Below are positions 11,709 to 20,397 of a stretch of 64,000 nucleotides of DNA, piece after piece. The stretch is from Pseudomonas sp. 2FG (GTDB lineage Bacteria; Pseudomonadota; Gammaproteobacteria; Pseudomonadales; Pseudomonadaceae). The translations under genes and the position numbers were made by a program. The stretch covers positions 62,001 to 126,000 of the forward strand of contig NZ_SCMP01000005.1 in the NCBI RefSeq assembly GCF_005502935.1, written 5' to 3'. A model generated the notes under the pieces. The model did no database searches. It saw only the letters and a list, made by a program, of their open reading frames with translations, and was not told the DNA's origin. Each line of letters starts with the position of its first letter. Position 1 is the first letter of the stretch.

Positions 11709-11717
11709 TGTGGATAA
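11709..11717 (-). promoter_or_regulatory. DnaA box in the nrdA upstream region
   Basis: TGTGGATAA is the exact complement of the 9-mer TTATCCACA. It is followed three bases later by TGTGGGTTA, a near match. In E. coli DnaA binds upstream of nrdAB, so a regulatory role is plausible. A chance 9-mer remains possible. Confidence 0.45.
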
Positions 11718-11961
11718 AGCTGTGGGTTAACCTTGGGTAACTTTGCGTAGCCCGCATGGTCGCTGGGGTTGATCATTTTGAGCCATTCGTCGCCAATTAA
11801 ATGGCTTTGACAACGGCGTTTGAAGATGCTGAAGGCTTCTCAAACCAACACTACATCTTGTGTTTTATGTTGTGGTTTGGCATGCGCTATGCAGAACGCC
11901 GGCCGTTGTTACAATGCTGGCCGTTTCGGCAGTCGCAGCAACGTGTTCTTAGGAGGCAGTG

Positions 11962-12687
11962 GTGGAGCAAGAAGCCTGGCAAATTCTTATCGTCGAAGAC
12001 GATCAGCGCCTGGCCGAGCTGACTCGGGAATACCTCGAGAGCAACGGCCTGAAGGTGGCGATCGAGTCCAATGGCGCGCAGGCCGCGGCGCGCATCCTTA
12101 AAGAACAGCCGGATCTGGTGGTGCTCGACCTGATGCTGCCGGGCGAGGATGGCCTGTCCATCTGCCGCAAGGTGCGCGGCCGTTACGACGGGCCGATTCT
12201 GATGCTGACGGCGCGCAGCGATGATATGGATCAGGTACTCGGCCTGGAGATGGGTGCCGACGACTATGTGTGCAAGCCGGTGCGGCCGCGGGTGCTGCTG
12301 GCGCGTATCCGTGCCCTGCTGCGGCGTAGCGAAGGCCCCGAGGTGCTTGCGGCGGAAAGTCAGCGGCGGCTGGAGTTCGGCGTCTTGGTGATCGATAGCG
12401 CGATGCGTGAGGCCTGGCTGCGTGAGCAGAGCATCGAGCTGACCAGTGCCGAGTTCGACTTGCTCTGGTTACTGGCGTCCAACGCCGGACGCATCCTCTC
12501 CCGCGAGGAAATCTTCACCGCCCTGCGCGGTATCGAATATGACGGCCTGGATCGTTCCATCGATGTGCGTATTTCGCGCATCCGCCCGAAGATTGGTGAC
12601 GACCCGATGCACCCGCGCTTGATCAAGACGGTGCGCAGCAAGGGCTACCTGTTCGTTGCCGAGGCGGCCGAAGGGCTGGCGAGCTGA
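11962..12687 (+). CDS. OmpR-family response regulator (RstA-like)
   Basis: A DNA-binding response regulator of about 241 residues. The receiver domain shows the acidic pocket VEDD near residues 11-14, phospho-acceptor Asp56 in VVLDLMLPGEDG, and Lys in CKPVRPR. The C-terminal winged helix is typical (SIELTSAEFDLLWLLASNAG, then DRSIDVRISRIRPKIGDD). Two GTG codons (11959, 11962) follow AGGAGG at 11951; the second has the better spacing. It forms an operon with the sensor kinase 88 bases downstream. In PAO1 the same pair is next to nrdA. Confidence 0.93.
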   Translation: MEQEAWQILIVEDDQRLAELTREYLESNGLKVAIESNGAQAAARILKEQPDLVVLDLMLPGEDGLSICRKVRGRYDGPILMLTARSDDMDQVLGLEMGADDYVCKPVRPRVLLARIRALLRRSEGPEVLAAESQRRLEFGVLVIDSAMREAWLREQSIELTSAEFDLLWLLASNAGRILSREEIFTALRGIEYDGLDRSIDVRISRIRPKIGDDPMHPRLIKTVRSKGYLFVAEAAEGLAS

Positions 12688-12775
12688 AGGCCGTGGCGAG
12701 CGGAGGCGGGCATGCGCTCCTCGCGGCATGCCCGCGCAGTGTGGATCAGTACGCTTTGTTGAGGGCGCAGCGCTC

Positions 12776-14377
12776 ATGAATTCCATCTTCCTGCGTATCT
12801 ATGGCGGCATGTTGGCCGCGTTGGTGCTGGTGGCCGTGCTGGGGGTCCTGACCTTGCACCTGGTCAACGAGGTGCGCTCCGACCAGTACCGTGAGCGCCT
12901 CGCACGCGGAACCTTTAGCTTGATGGCCGACAACCTGGAGCAGATGAGCCCGGTCGAGCGCCGCCGGGCGGTGGTGGTGTGGGGGCGGCTGCTGGGTATC
13001 CCCTTGGCCCTGCAACCGCTGGCGGAGCCGGCCTTCGACAGCGGCATGCGCAAGCGCCTGCTGCGTGGCCAGGTGCTGGTGCAACAGACCGGCCCACACG
13101 CGGCCAAGGTCTACGGCTTGGTCAGCGCGAGCGAGCAACTGCTGCTGAGAGGCGAGGTGCAGCAGATCAGTGAGCAGTTGGCCCGTGCCACGGTGTATTT
13201 ATTGATCGACGAGTTGGTGCGCTTCCCGGTGGCCGAGCAACCGCAGCGCCTGGCCGCGCTGAAAGAGGCCAAGCAGTTTGGCTTCGACTTGCGGCTGGTC
13301 AGCCTCGATCAGGCGAACCTCGATGAGGATCAGCGCCGGCGGGTGGATGAAGGCGATACGGTGATGGCGCTGGGCAAGGGCGGTGATTCGATTCATGTGT
13401 TCTCCGGGATTGTCGGCACGCCCTGGGTGCTGGAGATCGGCCCGCTGTACCAGATGAACCCCTATCCCCCGGAGTTGCTGGTGCTGATCGGCGCCCTCGG
13501 GCTGAGCCTGATCGGCCTGATCGTCTATCTGCTGGTGCGCCAGCTGGAGCAGCGTTTGCTCGGCCTCGAAGGCGCCGCCACGCGCATCGCCCTCGGCAAG
13601 TTGGAGGCGCGGGTGCCGGCCGGTGGGGCGGATTCGGTGGGGCGCCTGGCGGCGGCGTTCAATGCGATGGCCGAGCACCTGCAGCGCTCGCTGATGATTC
13701 AGCGCGAGATGGTGCGCGCGGTGTCCCATGAACTGCGCACGCCGGTGGCGCGCCTGCGTTTCGGCCTGGAGATGATCGGCGACGCCGAGACCGAGGCGGC
13801 GCGGCGCAAATATATGGAGGGCATGGATAGCGATATCCAGGACCTCGACCGCCTGGTGGACGAGATGCTCACCTACGCGCGGCTGGAGCAGGGCACGCCG
13901 GCGCTGAACTTTCAGCAAGTCGACCTGGATGCGCTGCTCGATCAGGTGATCGCCGAACTGGCCCCGTTGCGCCCGGGGGTACGGGTGGAGCGGGGCCCGA
14001 CTATCAAGGCGCGCGATGGTGGCGGGGCGTTGGTGGAGGCGGAGCTGCGCTACTTGCACCGCGCACTGCAAAACCTGGTGAGCAATGCCATGCGCCATGC
14101 CGAATCACGGGTGCGGGTGAGCTATCAGATCGGCCATCAGCGCTGCCGGCTGGATGTCGAGGACGACGGCCCCGGCGTACCCGAGGCCGAGTGGGAGCGC
14201 CTGTTTACCCCCTTCCTGCGCTTGGACGACAGCCGCACCCGCGCGTCGGGCGGGCATGGTTTGGGCCTCTCCATCGTCCGGCGGATCATTTATTGGCACG
14301 GTGGCCGTGCGCAGATCGGCCATAGCGACAGCCTGGGGGGGGCGCGCTTCAGTCTGGTCTGGCCGCGCCGGCAATAG
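12776..14377 (+). CDS. Sensor histidine kinase (RstB-like) partnered with the upstream regulator
   Basis: A 533-residue membrane sensor kinase. A first transmembrane segment is at about residues 7-28 and a second at about 232-254 (LLVLIGALGLSLIGLIVYLL), enclosing a periplasmic domain of about 200 residues. A HAMP linker follows (ALGKLEARVPAGGADSVGRL). The H-box is VRAVSHELRTPVARLRFG, the N-box is NLVSNAMRHAES, and the G-boxes are DDGPGVPE and GGHGLGLSIV. The start at ATG 12776 is chosen over an in-frame start 40 codons earlier because residues from there match a normal membrane anchor. The downstream fhuF-like gene begins 5 bases after the stop. Confidence 0.93.
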   Translation: MNSIFLRIYGGMLAALVLVAVLGVLTLHLVNEVRSDQYRERLARGTFSLMADNLEQMSPVERRRAVVVWGRLLGIPLALQPLAEPAFDSGMRKRLLRGQVLVQQTGPHAAKVYGLVSASEQLLLRGEVQQISEQLARATVYLLIDELVRFPVAEQPQRLAALKEAKQFGFDLRLVSLDQANLDEDQRRRVDEGDTVMALGKGGDSIHVFSGIVGTPWVLEIGPLYQMNPYPPELLVLIGALGLSLIGLIVYLLVRQLEQRLLGLEGAATRIALGKLEARVPAGGADSVGRLAAAFNAMAEHLQRSLMIQREMVRAVSHELRTPVARLRFGLEMIGDAETEAARRKYMEGMDSDIQDLDRLVDEMLTYARLEQGTPALNFQQVDLDALLDQVIAELAPLRPGVRVERGPTIKARDGGGALVEAELRYLHRALQNLVSNAMRHAESRVRVSYQIGHQRCRLDVEDDGPGVPEAEWERLFTPFLRLDDSRTRASGGHGLGLSIVRRIIYWHGGRAQIGHSDSLGGARFSLVWPRRQ

Positions 14378-14382
14378 CCGCG

Positions 14383-15111
14383 ATGCGGAGCATGCTCGAG
14401 CGGTTGTTCCCTGGCGAGTTGGCGTGCTTCGCCGCGACCCTGGCCTTGCCGGGCGACTCGCGCCCGGCGCTGAGTGTGGCAGCGCTGTTGGAACCCGCCG
14501 GGCTGGATGAGCGACTGAGCCGCATCTATGGGCCGCAGCTGCTGAAGAGCCAGCGTTGCGTGCTGGTCTCGCAGTACTCGAAATACTATTTCATGGCGCT
14601 GATCCCGCCTGTGCTGGCCGCCAGCCTGCTGCACGACTGGCGTCTGCCGCTGGCACCGGACGCACTGCGCGTGCTGCTCGGCGAGAACGGCCTGCCGCAG
14701 GCGGTGCAACTGCCGGATGGGGGCGCGCACTGGCCCGATGCGCCGGACGATCCGTTCCAACGGTTTGCCGAGCTGGTCGAGGGTAATTTGCAGCCGTTCA
14801 TCCAGACCCTGGCGGCCCATGGCCGAGTCGCGCCGCACGTGCTGTGGGGCAATGCCGGGGACTATTTCGAGACCACGCTGCGCCGGCTGGCCGAGCTGAC
14901 GGCGGCTTCTCTGGCGCCGGCTTATGCCCTGCTAGAGGCGCGGCGGCGCCCGGATGGAACCGCCAATCCATTATTTGCGCCGGTACGCTATGTGCCGCAG
15001 GCCGGGGCCTTGCAACCGCGCCGAGAGCGCCGGGTGTGCTGCCTACGGCACCGGGTAGCAGGCATCGAGCATTGCGAGCACTGCCCATTGCTGCGCCGCG
15101 GCCCGGAGTGA
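14383..15111 (+). CDS. FhuF-like siderophore-iron reductase
   Basis: A 242-residue protein matching the ferric iron reductase FhuF/IucA-type family. The C-terminus carries the unusual [2Fe-2S] ligand set: adjacent cysteines in RRVCCLRHR followed by EHCEHC, a CC-x10-C-x2-C pattern characteristic of FhuF. It presumably releases iron from imported ferric siderophores in the cytoplasm. It begins 5 bases after the sensor kinase gene, so it is likely expressed with the two-component system, which raises the possibility that this system responds to iron or siderophores. Confidence 0.83.
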   Translation: MRSMLERLFPGELACFAATLALPGDSRPALSVAALLEPAGLDERLSRIYGPQLLKSQRCVLVSQYSKYYFMALIPPVLAASLLHDWRLPLAPDALRVLLGENGLPQAVQLPDGGAHWPDAPDDPFQRFAELVEGNLQPFIQTLAAHGRVAPHVLWGNAGDYFETTLRRLAELTAASLAPAYALLEARRRPDGTANPLFAPVRYVPQAGALQPRRERRVCCLRHRVAGIEHCEHCPLLRRGPE

Positions 15112-15239
15112 CCCAAGAGGTGCCGGTATAGATATAAGGCTGTGGGGCTGCGATCCGCCGCATCGGTAGGCGGGTGTAGAGCGCAGCGAAACCCAGCAAC
15201 TAAGCATTCAACGCCGCTCGGCCAGCATCTCTGTCTTGC

Positions 15240-15956
15240 CTAAACCGCACCCGGTACGCCAACCAGGCTGAGCAAACGCCCGTCGAATAGGCTGAACTGA
15301 CCGTCCAACTCACGCCCACGCGACCACTCGGGCGACAGGTCCTTGAGCAGGCGCAGGCGGGCGTGGCCCGAGTCGGACCAGGCCAGCAGCTCGGCGTGCT
15401 CGAAATAGAAACGCTGTTGCACCAGCGGATAGAGCGCCTTGAACAGGCTCTCCTTGAGGGAAAAGCTCAGGGTCACGAAAAACCCCAGTTGCTCGGGCGC
15501 AAGCCTACGGATGCGCTGTTGTTCGGCTGCGGTGAGGATCTCGCCGAGCAAGCGCTCTGCGCGTGCGGTGCTCATCAGCGTTTCGACATCCAGGCCAAGC
15601 CCACGCCAGTTTTCACGGCGCGCGACTATGGCGGCGGCCCAACCATGGCTGTGGGTGATCGAGCCGGTCACTCCCGTCGGCCACTGCGGCGCGCGATCTG
15701 CCCCGACGGCGGGTACTGCGTCGCTACCGATGAGGCGCTGCAGCGCCTCGCGGGCGCACAGGCGACCGGCCAGAAACTCCGTCTGGCGCTTGGCCACGCC
15801 CTCGGTGGCGGGAATCTGGCTGCGGCTGAAGTCCTCCGCGTGCAGCAAGGCGGGATCGAAGTGCGTGCTGATCAGTCGAGCGGTGGGCCGCGGCTGAGGC
15901 AGCGGCCAATGGTCGTTCAGCGGAGTGCAGCAGGCGGGGAGGGGATGGCTACTCAT
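15240..15956 (-). CDS. pcpS: 4'-phosphopantetheinyl transferase (EntD/PcpS type)
   Basis: A 238-residue transferase that moves phosphopantetheine from CoA onto carrier-protein serines. Family motifs are present: GVTGSITHSHGWAAAIVA, GLGLDVETL (Mg2+-binding Asp/Glu) and FSLKESLFKALYP (the KESxxK motif). The start at 15956 (MSSHPLPACC) gives the normal family length; a longer frame to 16244 would add about 96 atypical residues. Pseudomonas uses a single such enzyme for both fatty acid and siderophore carriers, so the gene is probably essential. Confidence 0.9.
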   Translation of the reverse strand: MSSHPLPACCTPLNDHWPLPQPRPTARLISTHFDPALLHAEDFSRSQIPATEGVAKRQTEFLAGRLCAREALQRLIGSDAVPAVGADRAPQWPTGVTGSITHSHGWAAAIVARRENWRGLGLDVETLMSTARAERLLGEILTAAEQQRIRRLAPEQLGFFVTLSFSLKESLFKALYPLVQQRFYFEHAELLAWSDSGHARLRLLKDLSPEWSRGRELDGQFSLFDGRLLSLVGVPGAV

Positions 15957-16382
15957 GCCGGCATTCTGCCGTGTCGCGGGCGGGGCGGCCAGTCGTGGCG
16001 CGGCGTTTACATTTCTTTGCAGAACGGCAACAAAGCTAAACGGATAGCGCGGCCCAGTTTTGCCAGACTGCGACCGCGTTTCATTGGGAACGCAGGTGAG
16101 GTTGTAGTTTAGAACCAGAGCATTAGCTGAAATCGGTTCTATCCATTTGTCTCTGAATTTGAGTGCGGGAGCCTGGATGGGCTCCCGTTTTTTTTTGCGT
16201 TTTTTTGCGTTGCAGGCGCGGCAAGCAAGCCCCCAGCCGCTCACCTCATCTAATGTCGCATTCAGGGCCAGGCTAAGGATTGCTATTAATAGAGCCGAGT
16301 AGACAGGCCAGGCGAGCGTTCGCCCTATGCTAGCCTGGCCACCCCCGCGACCCGCCTGGGTCGGGCATTCGGGAACCCCGTG
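15957..16382. other. Intergenic region, possible small RNA ending in a strong terminator
   Basis: Between pcpS (leftward) and the decayed MFS gene (rightward). The only strong signal is a rightward intrinsic terminator at 16167-16196 that ends no annotated gene: no rightward reading frame leads into it. A TTTACA at about 16008 and TTGCAG at about 16018 could serve as -35 elements for a transcript of about 130-150 bases, but no convincing -10 is visible. I therefore flag a candidate small RNA, not a proven one. Confidence 0.35.
16167..16196 (+). terminator. Intrinsic terminator not attached to a known gene
   Basis: GGGAGCC and GGCTCCC form a 7-bp stem around a 6-base loop, followed by G and nine T residues. 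It faces rightward. The preceding 200 bases contain no rightward gene, so it may end a small RNA. Confidence 0.85.
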
Positions 16383-17097
16383 ATGAATTCAACTGCAAGC
16401 CCGTCCGCGCATTTGACGCGTGGCACCTCGGCTTATCGACGTGCCACCCTGGCACTGTTCTGTGCCGGCTTTGCCACCTTTGCCTTGCTCTATTGCGTGC
16501 AGCCGTTGTTGCCGTTGCTGGCCGCTGTCCCTCGCCGGGCTGTTGGGTAATTTTGCCGAGCATTTGCGCAACCGGGAGCTGCGCGGACTGTTCTTGCAGG
16601 CCTTCCTGTTGATGGGCGGCTTCGTGGCGTTGTTCAACTACGTAGGCTTTCACCTGGCGGCGCCGCCGTTCGGCTTGTCGTCGACGGTGATCGGCTTGCT
16701 GTTCAGCGTCTATCTGGTCGGCATTTTCAGCGCCGGTTGGGCCGGGCGTTTGGTGCCACGCATCGGCGCGCGGCAAGTCATGCAGGGCGCTATCGGCATC
16801 ATGCTGTTCGGTGTGGCCTTGTGTGCCACGCCGTGGCTGAGTGCTGCGGTACTCGGCTTAGCCTTCTTCACCTTGGGTTTTTTCGCCGCCCATGCGGTGG
16901 CCAGCGGCCAGGTCGGCCAACGCGCCAAAGGCGCCAAGGCGCAGGCCTCGGCACTCTATCTCTGCGCCTATTACCTGGGCTCCAGTGTGGTGGGTTACGG
17001 CGCTGGTTATGTCTGGGAACACGCGGGCTGGTTGCCGCTGCTGGCGGTGTTGGCGGCACTCTTCCTGTTCGCCGGTTGGCGCGTGCGCACGCTTTAA
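16383..17097 (+). pseudogene. MFS transporter with internal deletion and frameshift
   Basis: The natural start is ATG 16383 (MNSTASPSAHLTRG...), which reads through the first transmembrane helix (LALFCAGFATFALLYCV) into VQPLLPLLA and then meets a TAG about 35 bases later in that frame. The 3' part, in another frame, resumes at LLGNFAEHLRNRELRGLFLQ, which in related arabinose-efflux-type MFS proteins lies after about helix 6. It continues intact to the stop at 17097 with six membrane helices. Roughly 150-180 codons between QPLLPLL and LLGNFAEHLR are missing, so the gene has lost half its helices and its frame. Confidence 0.82.
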
Positions 17098-17253
17098 CTC
17101 GGCATGCTGCCCCGGTTGTGAGGCCCTATGGTCGGCTCGCACGGAGCAGGGAAGAAGAGTCGACAGTGCGGTAAACATGCTCATAAAATGAACAGTCAGC
17201 GCGGGATCAGTTGGTCTTTACCGTTCAACCCTTTAAGTCAGTGAATTCTATTC

Positions 17254-18192
17254 GTGAAAATTCGTCATTCGATAGTCGGTCTGTTCTTTTTATGTGCAAG
17301 CGTTGCATTGCCGACGAGCGCTGATGCGGGTGAAAAAGCTGCAGTTATTCGCGATCCGTCCAAGTTGGAACTCGCCTCAGGCAGTGCCATGGTGGTGGAT
17401 CTGCAAAGCGAAAAAGTCCTGTATGAAAGCAACCCGGATGTAATAGTGCCCATCGCCTCGATCAGCAAACTGATGACGGCCGTGGTGCTGCTGGATGCAA
17501 AACAGCCGCTCGACGAAACACTCTCCGTCGCCATCAGCGATACCAAGGAGTTGAAGGGCGTGTTCTCCCGTGTACGGGTCAACAGCCAACTCAGCCGCAA
17601 GGACCTGTTGCTGCTGACGCTGATGTCATCCGAGAACCGTGCTGCTGCGAGCCTGGCGCACCACTACCCAGGCGGTTATGCCGCGTTCGTGGCGGCGATG
17701 AACGCCAAGGCCAAGGCGCTAGGCATGAGCAACAGCCACTTTGTCGAGCCGACTGGCCTTTCTCTCAACAATGTCTCTACTGCCCGAGACCTGACCCGCC
17801 TGCTGATTGCCACCAAACAGTATCCGTTGATCGGCGAACTGAGCACCACTACGCAGAAGACGGTGGCTTTCCGTAAGCCCAATTACACCCTGGGTTTTCG
17901 CAATACCAATCACCTGATATTTAAAGCCAATTGGGATATTCAACTGACCAAGACCGGCTTCACCGATGAAGCCGGCCATTGTCTGGCCATGCGCACGGTA
18001 ATGGCCAACCGCCCCGTTACCTTTGTGGTGCTGGACGCATTCGGCAAGTACACCCACTTCGCCGACGCCAATCGCCTGCGCACCTGGATGGAAACCGGCA
18101 AAAGCAGCCCGGTGCCGGCAGCGGCCAAGAGCTACAAAAAACAAAAAAACCTGCAACTGCGCCAGACCGGCACGGTCCAGGTGGCCGAATAG
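17254..18192 (+). CDS. pbpG: D-alanyl-D-alanine endopeptidase (PBP7)
   Basis: A 312-residue low-molecular-weight penicillin-binding protein that cuts peptidoglycan cross-bridges in the periplasm. A signal peptide covers residues 1-26 ([16 protein letters not shown]). The active-site triads are complete: Ser69-x-x-Lys72 (ASISKLM), Ser126-Glu-Asn128 (SSENRAA) and Lys233-Thr-Gly235 ([12 protein letters not shown]). The start is GTG 17254. A hairpin follows the stop codon. Length and motifs match PbpG/PBP7 rather than PBP5/6, which carry an extra C-terminal domain. Confidence 0.94.
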   Translation: MKIRHSIVGLFFLCASVALPTSADAGEKAAVIRDPSKLELASGSAMVVDLQSEKVLYESNPDVIVPIASISKLMTAVVLLDAKQPLDETLSVAISDTKELKGVFSRVRVNSQLSRKDLLLLTLMSSENRAAASLAHHYPGGYAAFVAAMNAKAKALGMSNSHFVEPTGLSLNNVSTARDLTRLLIATKQYPLIGELSTTTQKTVAFRKPNYTLGFRNTNHLIFKANWDIQLTKTGFTDEAGHCLAMRTVMANRPVTFVVLDAFGKYTHFADANRLRTWMETGKSSPVPAAAKSYKKQKNLQLRQTGTVQVAE

Positions 18193-18198
18193 TGGTCG

Positions 18199-18230
18199 CC
18201 CGATCGACTTCAGCCGCGAAGTTGATCGGG
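18199..18230 (+). terminator. Hairpin after pbpG
   Basis: CCCGATCGACTTC and GAAGTTGATCGGG pair over 12 of 13 positions around a 6-base loop, starting 6 bases after the pbpG stop. There is no T-run, so termination strength is uncertain; it may instead protect the mRNA 3' end. Confidence 0.55.
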
Positions 18231-18416
18231 GCGGAACGAGCTCAGAGATTGCGCTATTTGGTTTAGCGTAAAGCCGCAATCCTGGACAAGTTGAATCGCC
18301 ACGGCATCTATAGATACCTCTGAATGACTGCAATGAGTCGTTTGGAACCAATGACGACTTGCTCATTGGCTCGGAGGACTCCACCGCTTACAGAGACATA
18401 TGTATCAATGAGCCTG

Positions 18417-18884
18417 TCACCCAGCTTTTTGGTTTGCTTCCAGATACCTCGCCATTGCAGCGAAGCGCCGTCGTGTTTCGACTTCAAACACCTTGATGGC
18501 GATTGAGTCGAGGAAGTAGCCGAGCCAGCGTGGGCGCAACCTGATATTGAAGGTGTAGATCAGCTCAGATGTCCCATCGTTCAGATCACGATGACGCATT
18601 GAGGCCGCCCATAGTTCGAACAGACCAACAGGCTCCTGTATCACCGCTGCTGCGATCCGCGGAGGGGCGTAATTGACGAAACGCGTTCGCATCGCAAGAT
18701 AGCGCTTCCAGCCACGGCCTCGGTTTGTGGTAATGGCACCGACATAGGGGTGAGTACCGCCACCTTCGACATAGGCAACGGATAGCAACGTGTCCCATTT
18801 GAGTCTTATTGCATGATTGTGAAATGCCTCGAAGGCTGCCTCAGCTGAGGCGGGCATCCTGAGTAAGAGGCGACGCTGAGCCAT
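18417..18884 (-). CDS. SRPBCC (START/Bet v1-fold) domain protein
   Basis: A 155-residue protein that fits the polyketide cyclase/dehydrase-like SRPBCC fold: a short N-terminal strand (RRLLLRMPASAEAAFEAF), central strands with an aromatic-rich core (LFELWAASMRHRDLNDGTSELIYTFNIRLRP) and a long C-terminal helix (VFEVETRRRFAAMARYLEA). Such proteins bind small hydrophobic ligands; the ligand here is unknown. Its ATG overlaps the stop of the upstream dehydrogenase-like gene by one base (TAATG), so the two are translationally coupled and probably act on the same compound. Confidence 0.72.
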   Translation of the reverse strand: MAQRRLLLRMPASAEAAFEAFHNHAIRLKWDTLLSVAYVEGGGTHPYVGAITTNRGRGWKRYLAMRTRFVNYAPPRIAAAVIQEPVGLFELWAASMRHRDLNDGTSELIYTFNIRLRPRWLGYFLDSIAIKVFEVETRRRFAAMARYLEANQKAG

Positions 18885-20008
18885 TAGCTGGACTCCTCTA
18901 TTTCGGTGGTAATCCCCCAGCGGCGAAACTCTGGCTCGAACTCATCGAGTTCGAGCAGTCCTGTGCAGGCGAAGGCGCCCGTCAGGTTCAACTCGCTTTT
19001 CACAAGCTTGCGGGTGACGAGCAGTGCAGCCATACAGGGGATTTCCGGGCCGTGCCTGTCGGGAGCGGTCAGATGCCAGGTACAGTTACCCGGTGTGCCG
19101 TCGAGTCGAGTTCCGGATATCTTGACCATCATCCCGCCGCAATCACTTCCATAACGATCCAGAAAATTGTTGGCGATTGAATTGAGTTGTGAAGCATATC
19201 TTTCAATAGGCAGCGGTATACCCACCCTGCGCATGGCCGCTGCGAGCCAGAGAGCCAGGTGCTGAGTCCGCAGCTCAAGAGCGGCCCTGAACTCAACGGT
19301 TTTCACCGACGGATAGCGAGCGGGAAAGAGCTCCAGATCCGGCACGTCGCACGCAGCGGCCCAGCGCACGCCTAACCGAGAAAACCGAATGGCACGCATA
19401 TCCTGCCATCCATGGGAAGTACTCCAGTGCCCGTTATGTAGGCGTTGAAATGGCCTGCCGGCGTAACTGAACACAGCCGCGAGCGTAGCCGTACCTCGGG
19501 GCGCTTGCTGGCCAGGGGCAATAGCAATGCTGATTGCGTCGATGCGCGAAAAACGCTTTGCAAGGCTGTCGACTACTGCCGAAGAGAGACCTGGAACACT
19601 GCTGGCGCCAGAGATAGCGCAGACCCCCGCTGCCTGGGCTTTATCATTTAGGCTATGGGCAAAACTGGAAACAAAGGCTCGCCCATCCGAGATGTCGACG
19701 TAGTGAGCCCCGGCAGCACAGCTTGCTTCAGCGACGCGATAGTCTTGAGACTGAAAAGGACCGGCACAATGGATGACAATATCGGGGCTCAGCCTGATCA
19801 ATTGCTGCTCAAGGTCGGGAGAGTCGATATCAAGCCTTGCAGTGCTAACAGTCTGCCCTTGCTCGAAGATATGTTTATCTGAGGTGGCGACACTTCTGCC
19901 TGCGGCTATTACTTCTACGCCCACATCCAGCGAAAGGCTTCGGCAGATACGGGCGCCAAAGTTACCGAGCCCACCCAATACTACGACTCGCATCTTTGCG
20001 CTTGCCAT
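18884..20008 (-). CDS. Saccharopine dehydrogenase-like NAD(P)-binding protein
   Basis: A 374-residue protein whose first 130 residues form a Rossmann domain (MRVVVLGGLGNFGARICRSL, then IVIHCAGPFQSQDYRVAEAS and AGAHYVDISDGRAFV), the pattern of the saccharopine dehydrogenase NADP-binding family. The C-terminal half (from about residue 150) is family-specific with no clear catalytic motif. It is unlikely to be a true lysine-pathway enzyme; many bacterial members are of unknown function. It is coupled to the SRPBCC gene downstream and overlaps a 35-codon lipoprotein gene upstream. Confidence 0.8.
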   Translation of the reverse strand: MASAKMRVVVLGGLGNFGARICRSLSLDVGVEVIAAGRSVATSDKHIFEQGQTVSTARLDIDSPDLEQQLIRLSPDIVIHCAGPFQSQDYRVAEASCAAGAHYVDISDGRAFVSSFAHSLNDKAQAAGVCAISGASSVPGLSSAVVDSLAKRFSRIDAISIAIAPGQQAPRGTATLAAVFSYAGRPFQRLHNGHWSTSHGWQDMRAIRFSRLGVRWAAACDVPDLELFPARYPSVKTVEFRAALELRTQHLALWLAAAMRRVGIPLPIERYASQLNSIANNFLDRYGSDCGGMMVKISGTRLDGTPGNCTWHLTAPDRHGPEIPCMAALLVTRKLVKSELNLTGAFACTGLLELDEFEPEFRRWGITTEIEESS

Positions 20009-20088
20009 TTGGCCTCTTGGGTTTCGTAGGGAATCATGGCGCAGCCAGTTAGAAAGGCGGCGACCAAAAGAATGATGATCAAACGCAT
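19981..20088 (-). CDS. Tiny lipoprotein (35 residues) at the head of the operon
   Basis: A short frame starting MRLIIILLVAAFLTGCAMIP and ending in TAG 35 codons on. It has a positive residue, a hydrophobic stretch and a textbook lipobox (LTGC, Cys16), so the mature peptide would be about 20 residues anchored by lipid. GGGAAG lies 8 bases before the ATG. It overlaps the start of the saccharopine-dehydrogenase-like gene by 28 bases in another frame, suggesting translational coupling. Similar mini-lipoproteins are often missed; function unknown. Confidence 0.55.
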   Translation of the reverse strand: MRLIIILLVAAFLTGCAMIPYETQEAKWQAQRCES

Positions 20089-20397
20089 ATTGCTTCCCTG
20101 CTATATAAGAGTCAAAGCTGATCCTGGGTATAGGCTCAGCCCGTAGGATGGGTTAAGCGCAGCGATACCCGTCAATCTTCTATCCACTAGCACTTAGATG
20201 CTGCCCATGTTTCCGTGCTGGAACCTTTCCGGGGAGGCTCTGCGCCAGGCGTGGCTGGGTGTGATTGGGCGGGGAGCGTCCAGGGCTACGCGCCCACGCT
20301 GGAGCCTGGGGGCGATCAACAATCCTCACTGCTGTGGCGCCCCGTTGGGTTAAGTGACTAGGCTACTGATCCATACAGCCCACATGGAGCCGGGTAA
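20089..20397. other. Intergenic region with a degenerate GTAGG repeat
   Basis: Separates the leftward lipoprotein/dehydrogenase operon from the rightward MFS gene. The only notable sequence is GTAGGATGGGTTAAGCGCAG near 20142, a member of the dispersed GTAGGGTGG/GTAGGCTGGG motif family seen at several places in this window. No gene, RNA or clear promoter is visible. Confidence 0.4.

Larger units (their letters stand above)
11210..11961. promoter_or_regulatory. Divergent promoter region of nrdA and the response regulator
   Basis: About 750 bases without a convincing gene. CCACAATACCTAGTGG at 11432-11447 is palindromic and resembles the NrdR box (ACAC-AT-rich-GTGT), 223 bases upstream of the nrdA start. 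TGTGGATAA at 11709-11717 is a perfect DnaA box on the reverse strand (TTATCCACA), with a one-mismatch relative TGTGGGTTA at 11721-11729. The rest shows no feature I can name. The region is long for this genome and fits a cell-cycle-regulated nrd promoter. Confidence 0.55.

Noticed and set aside
16420..17097. The 225-codon frame as an intact short transporter
   Set aside because: Its first 37 codons are out of frame with the real N-terminus and read as an Arg/Cys/Pro-rich artefact; only the 3' half is genuine MFS sequence.
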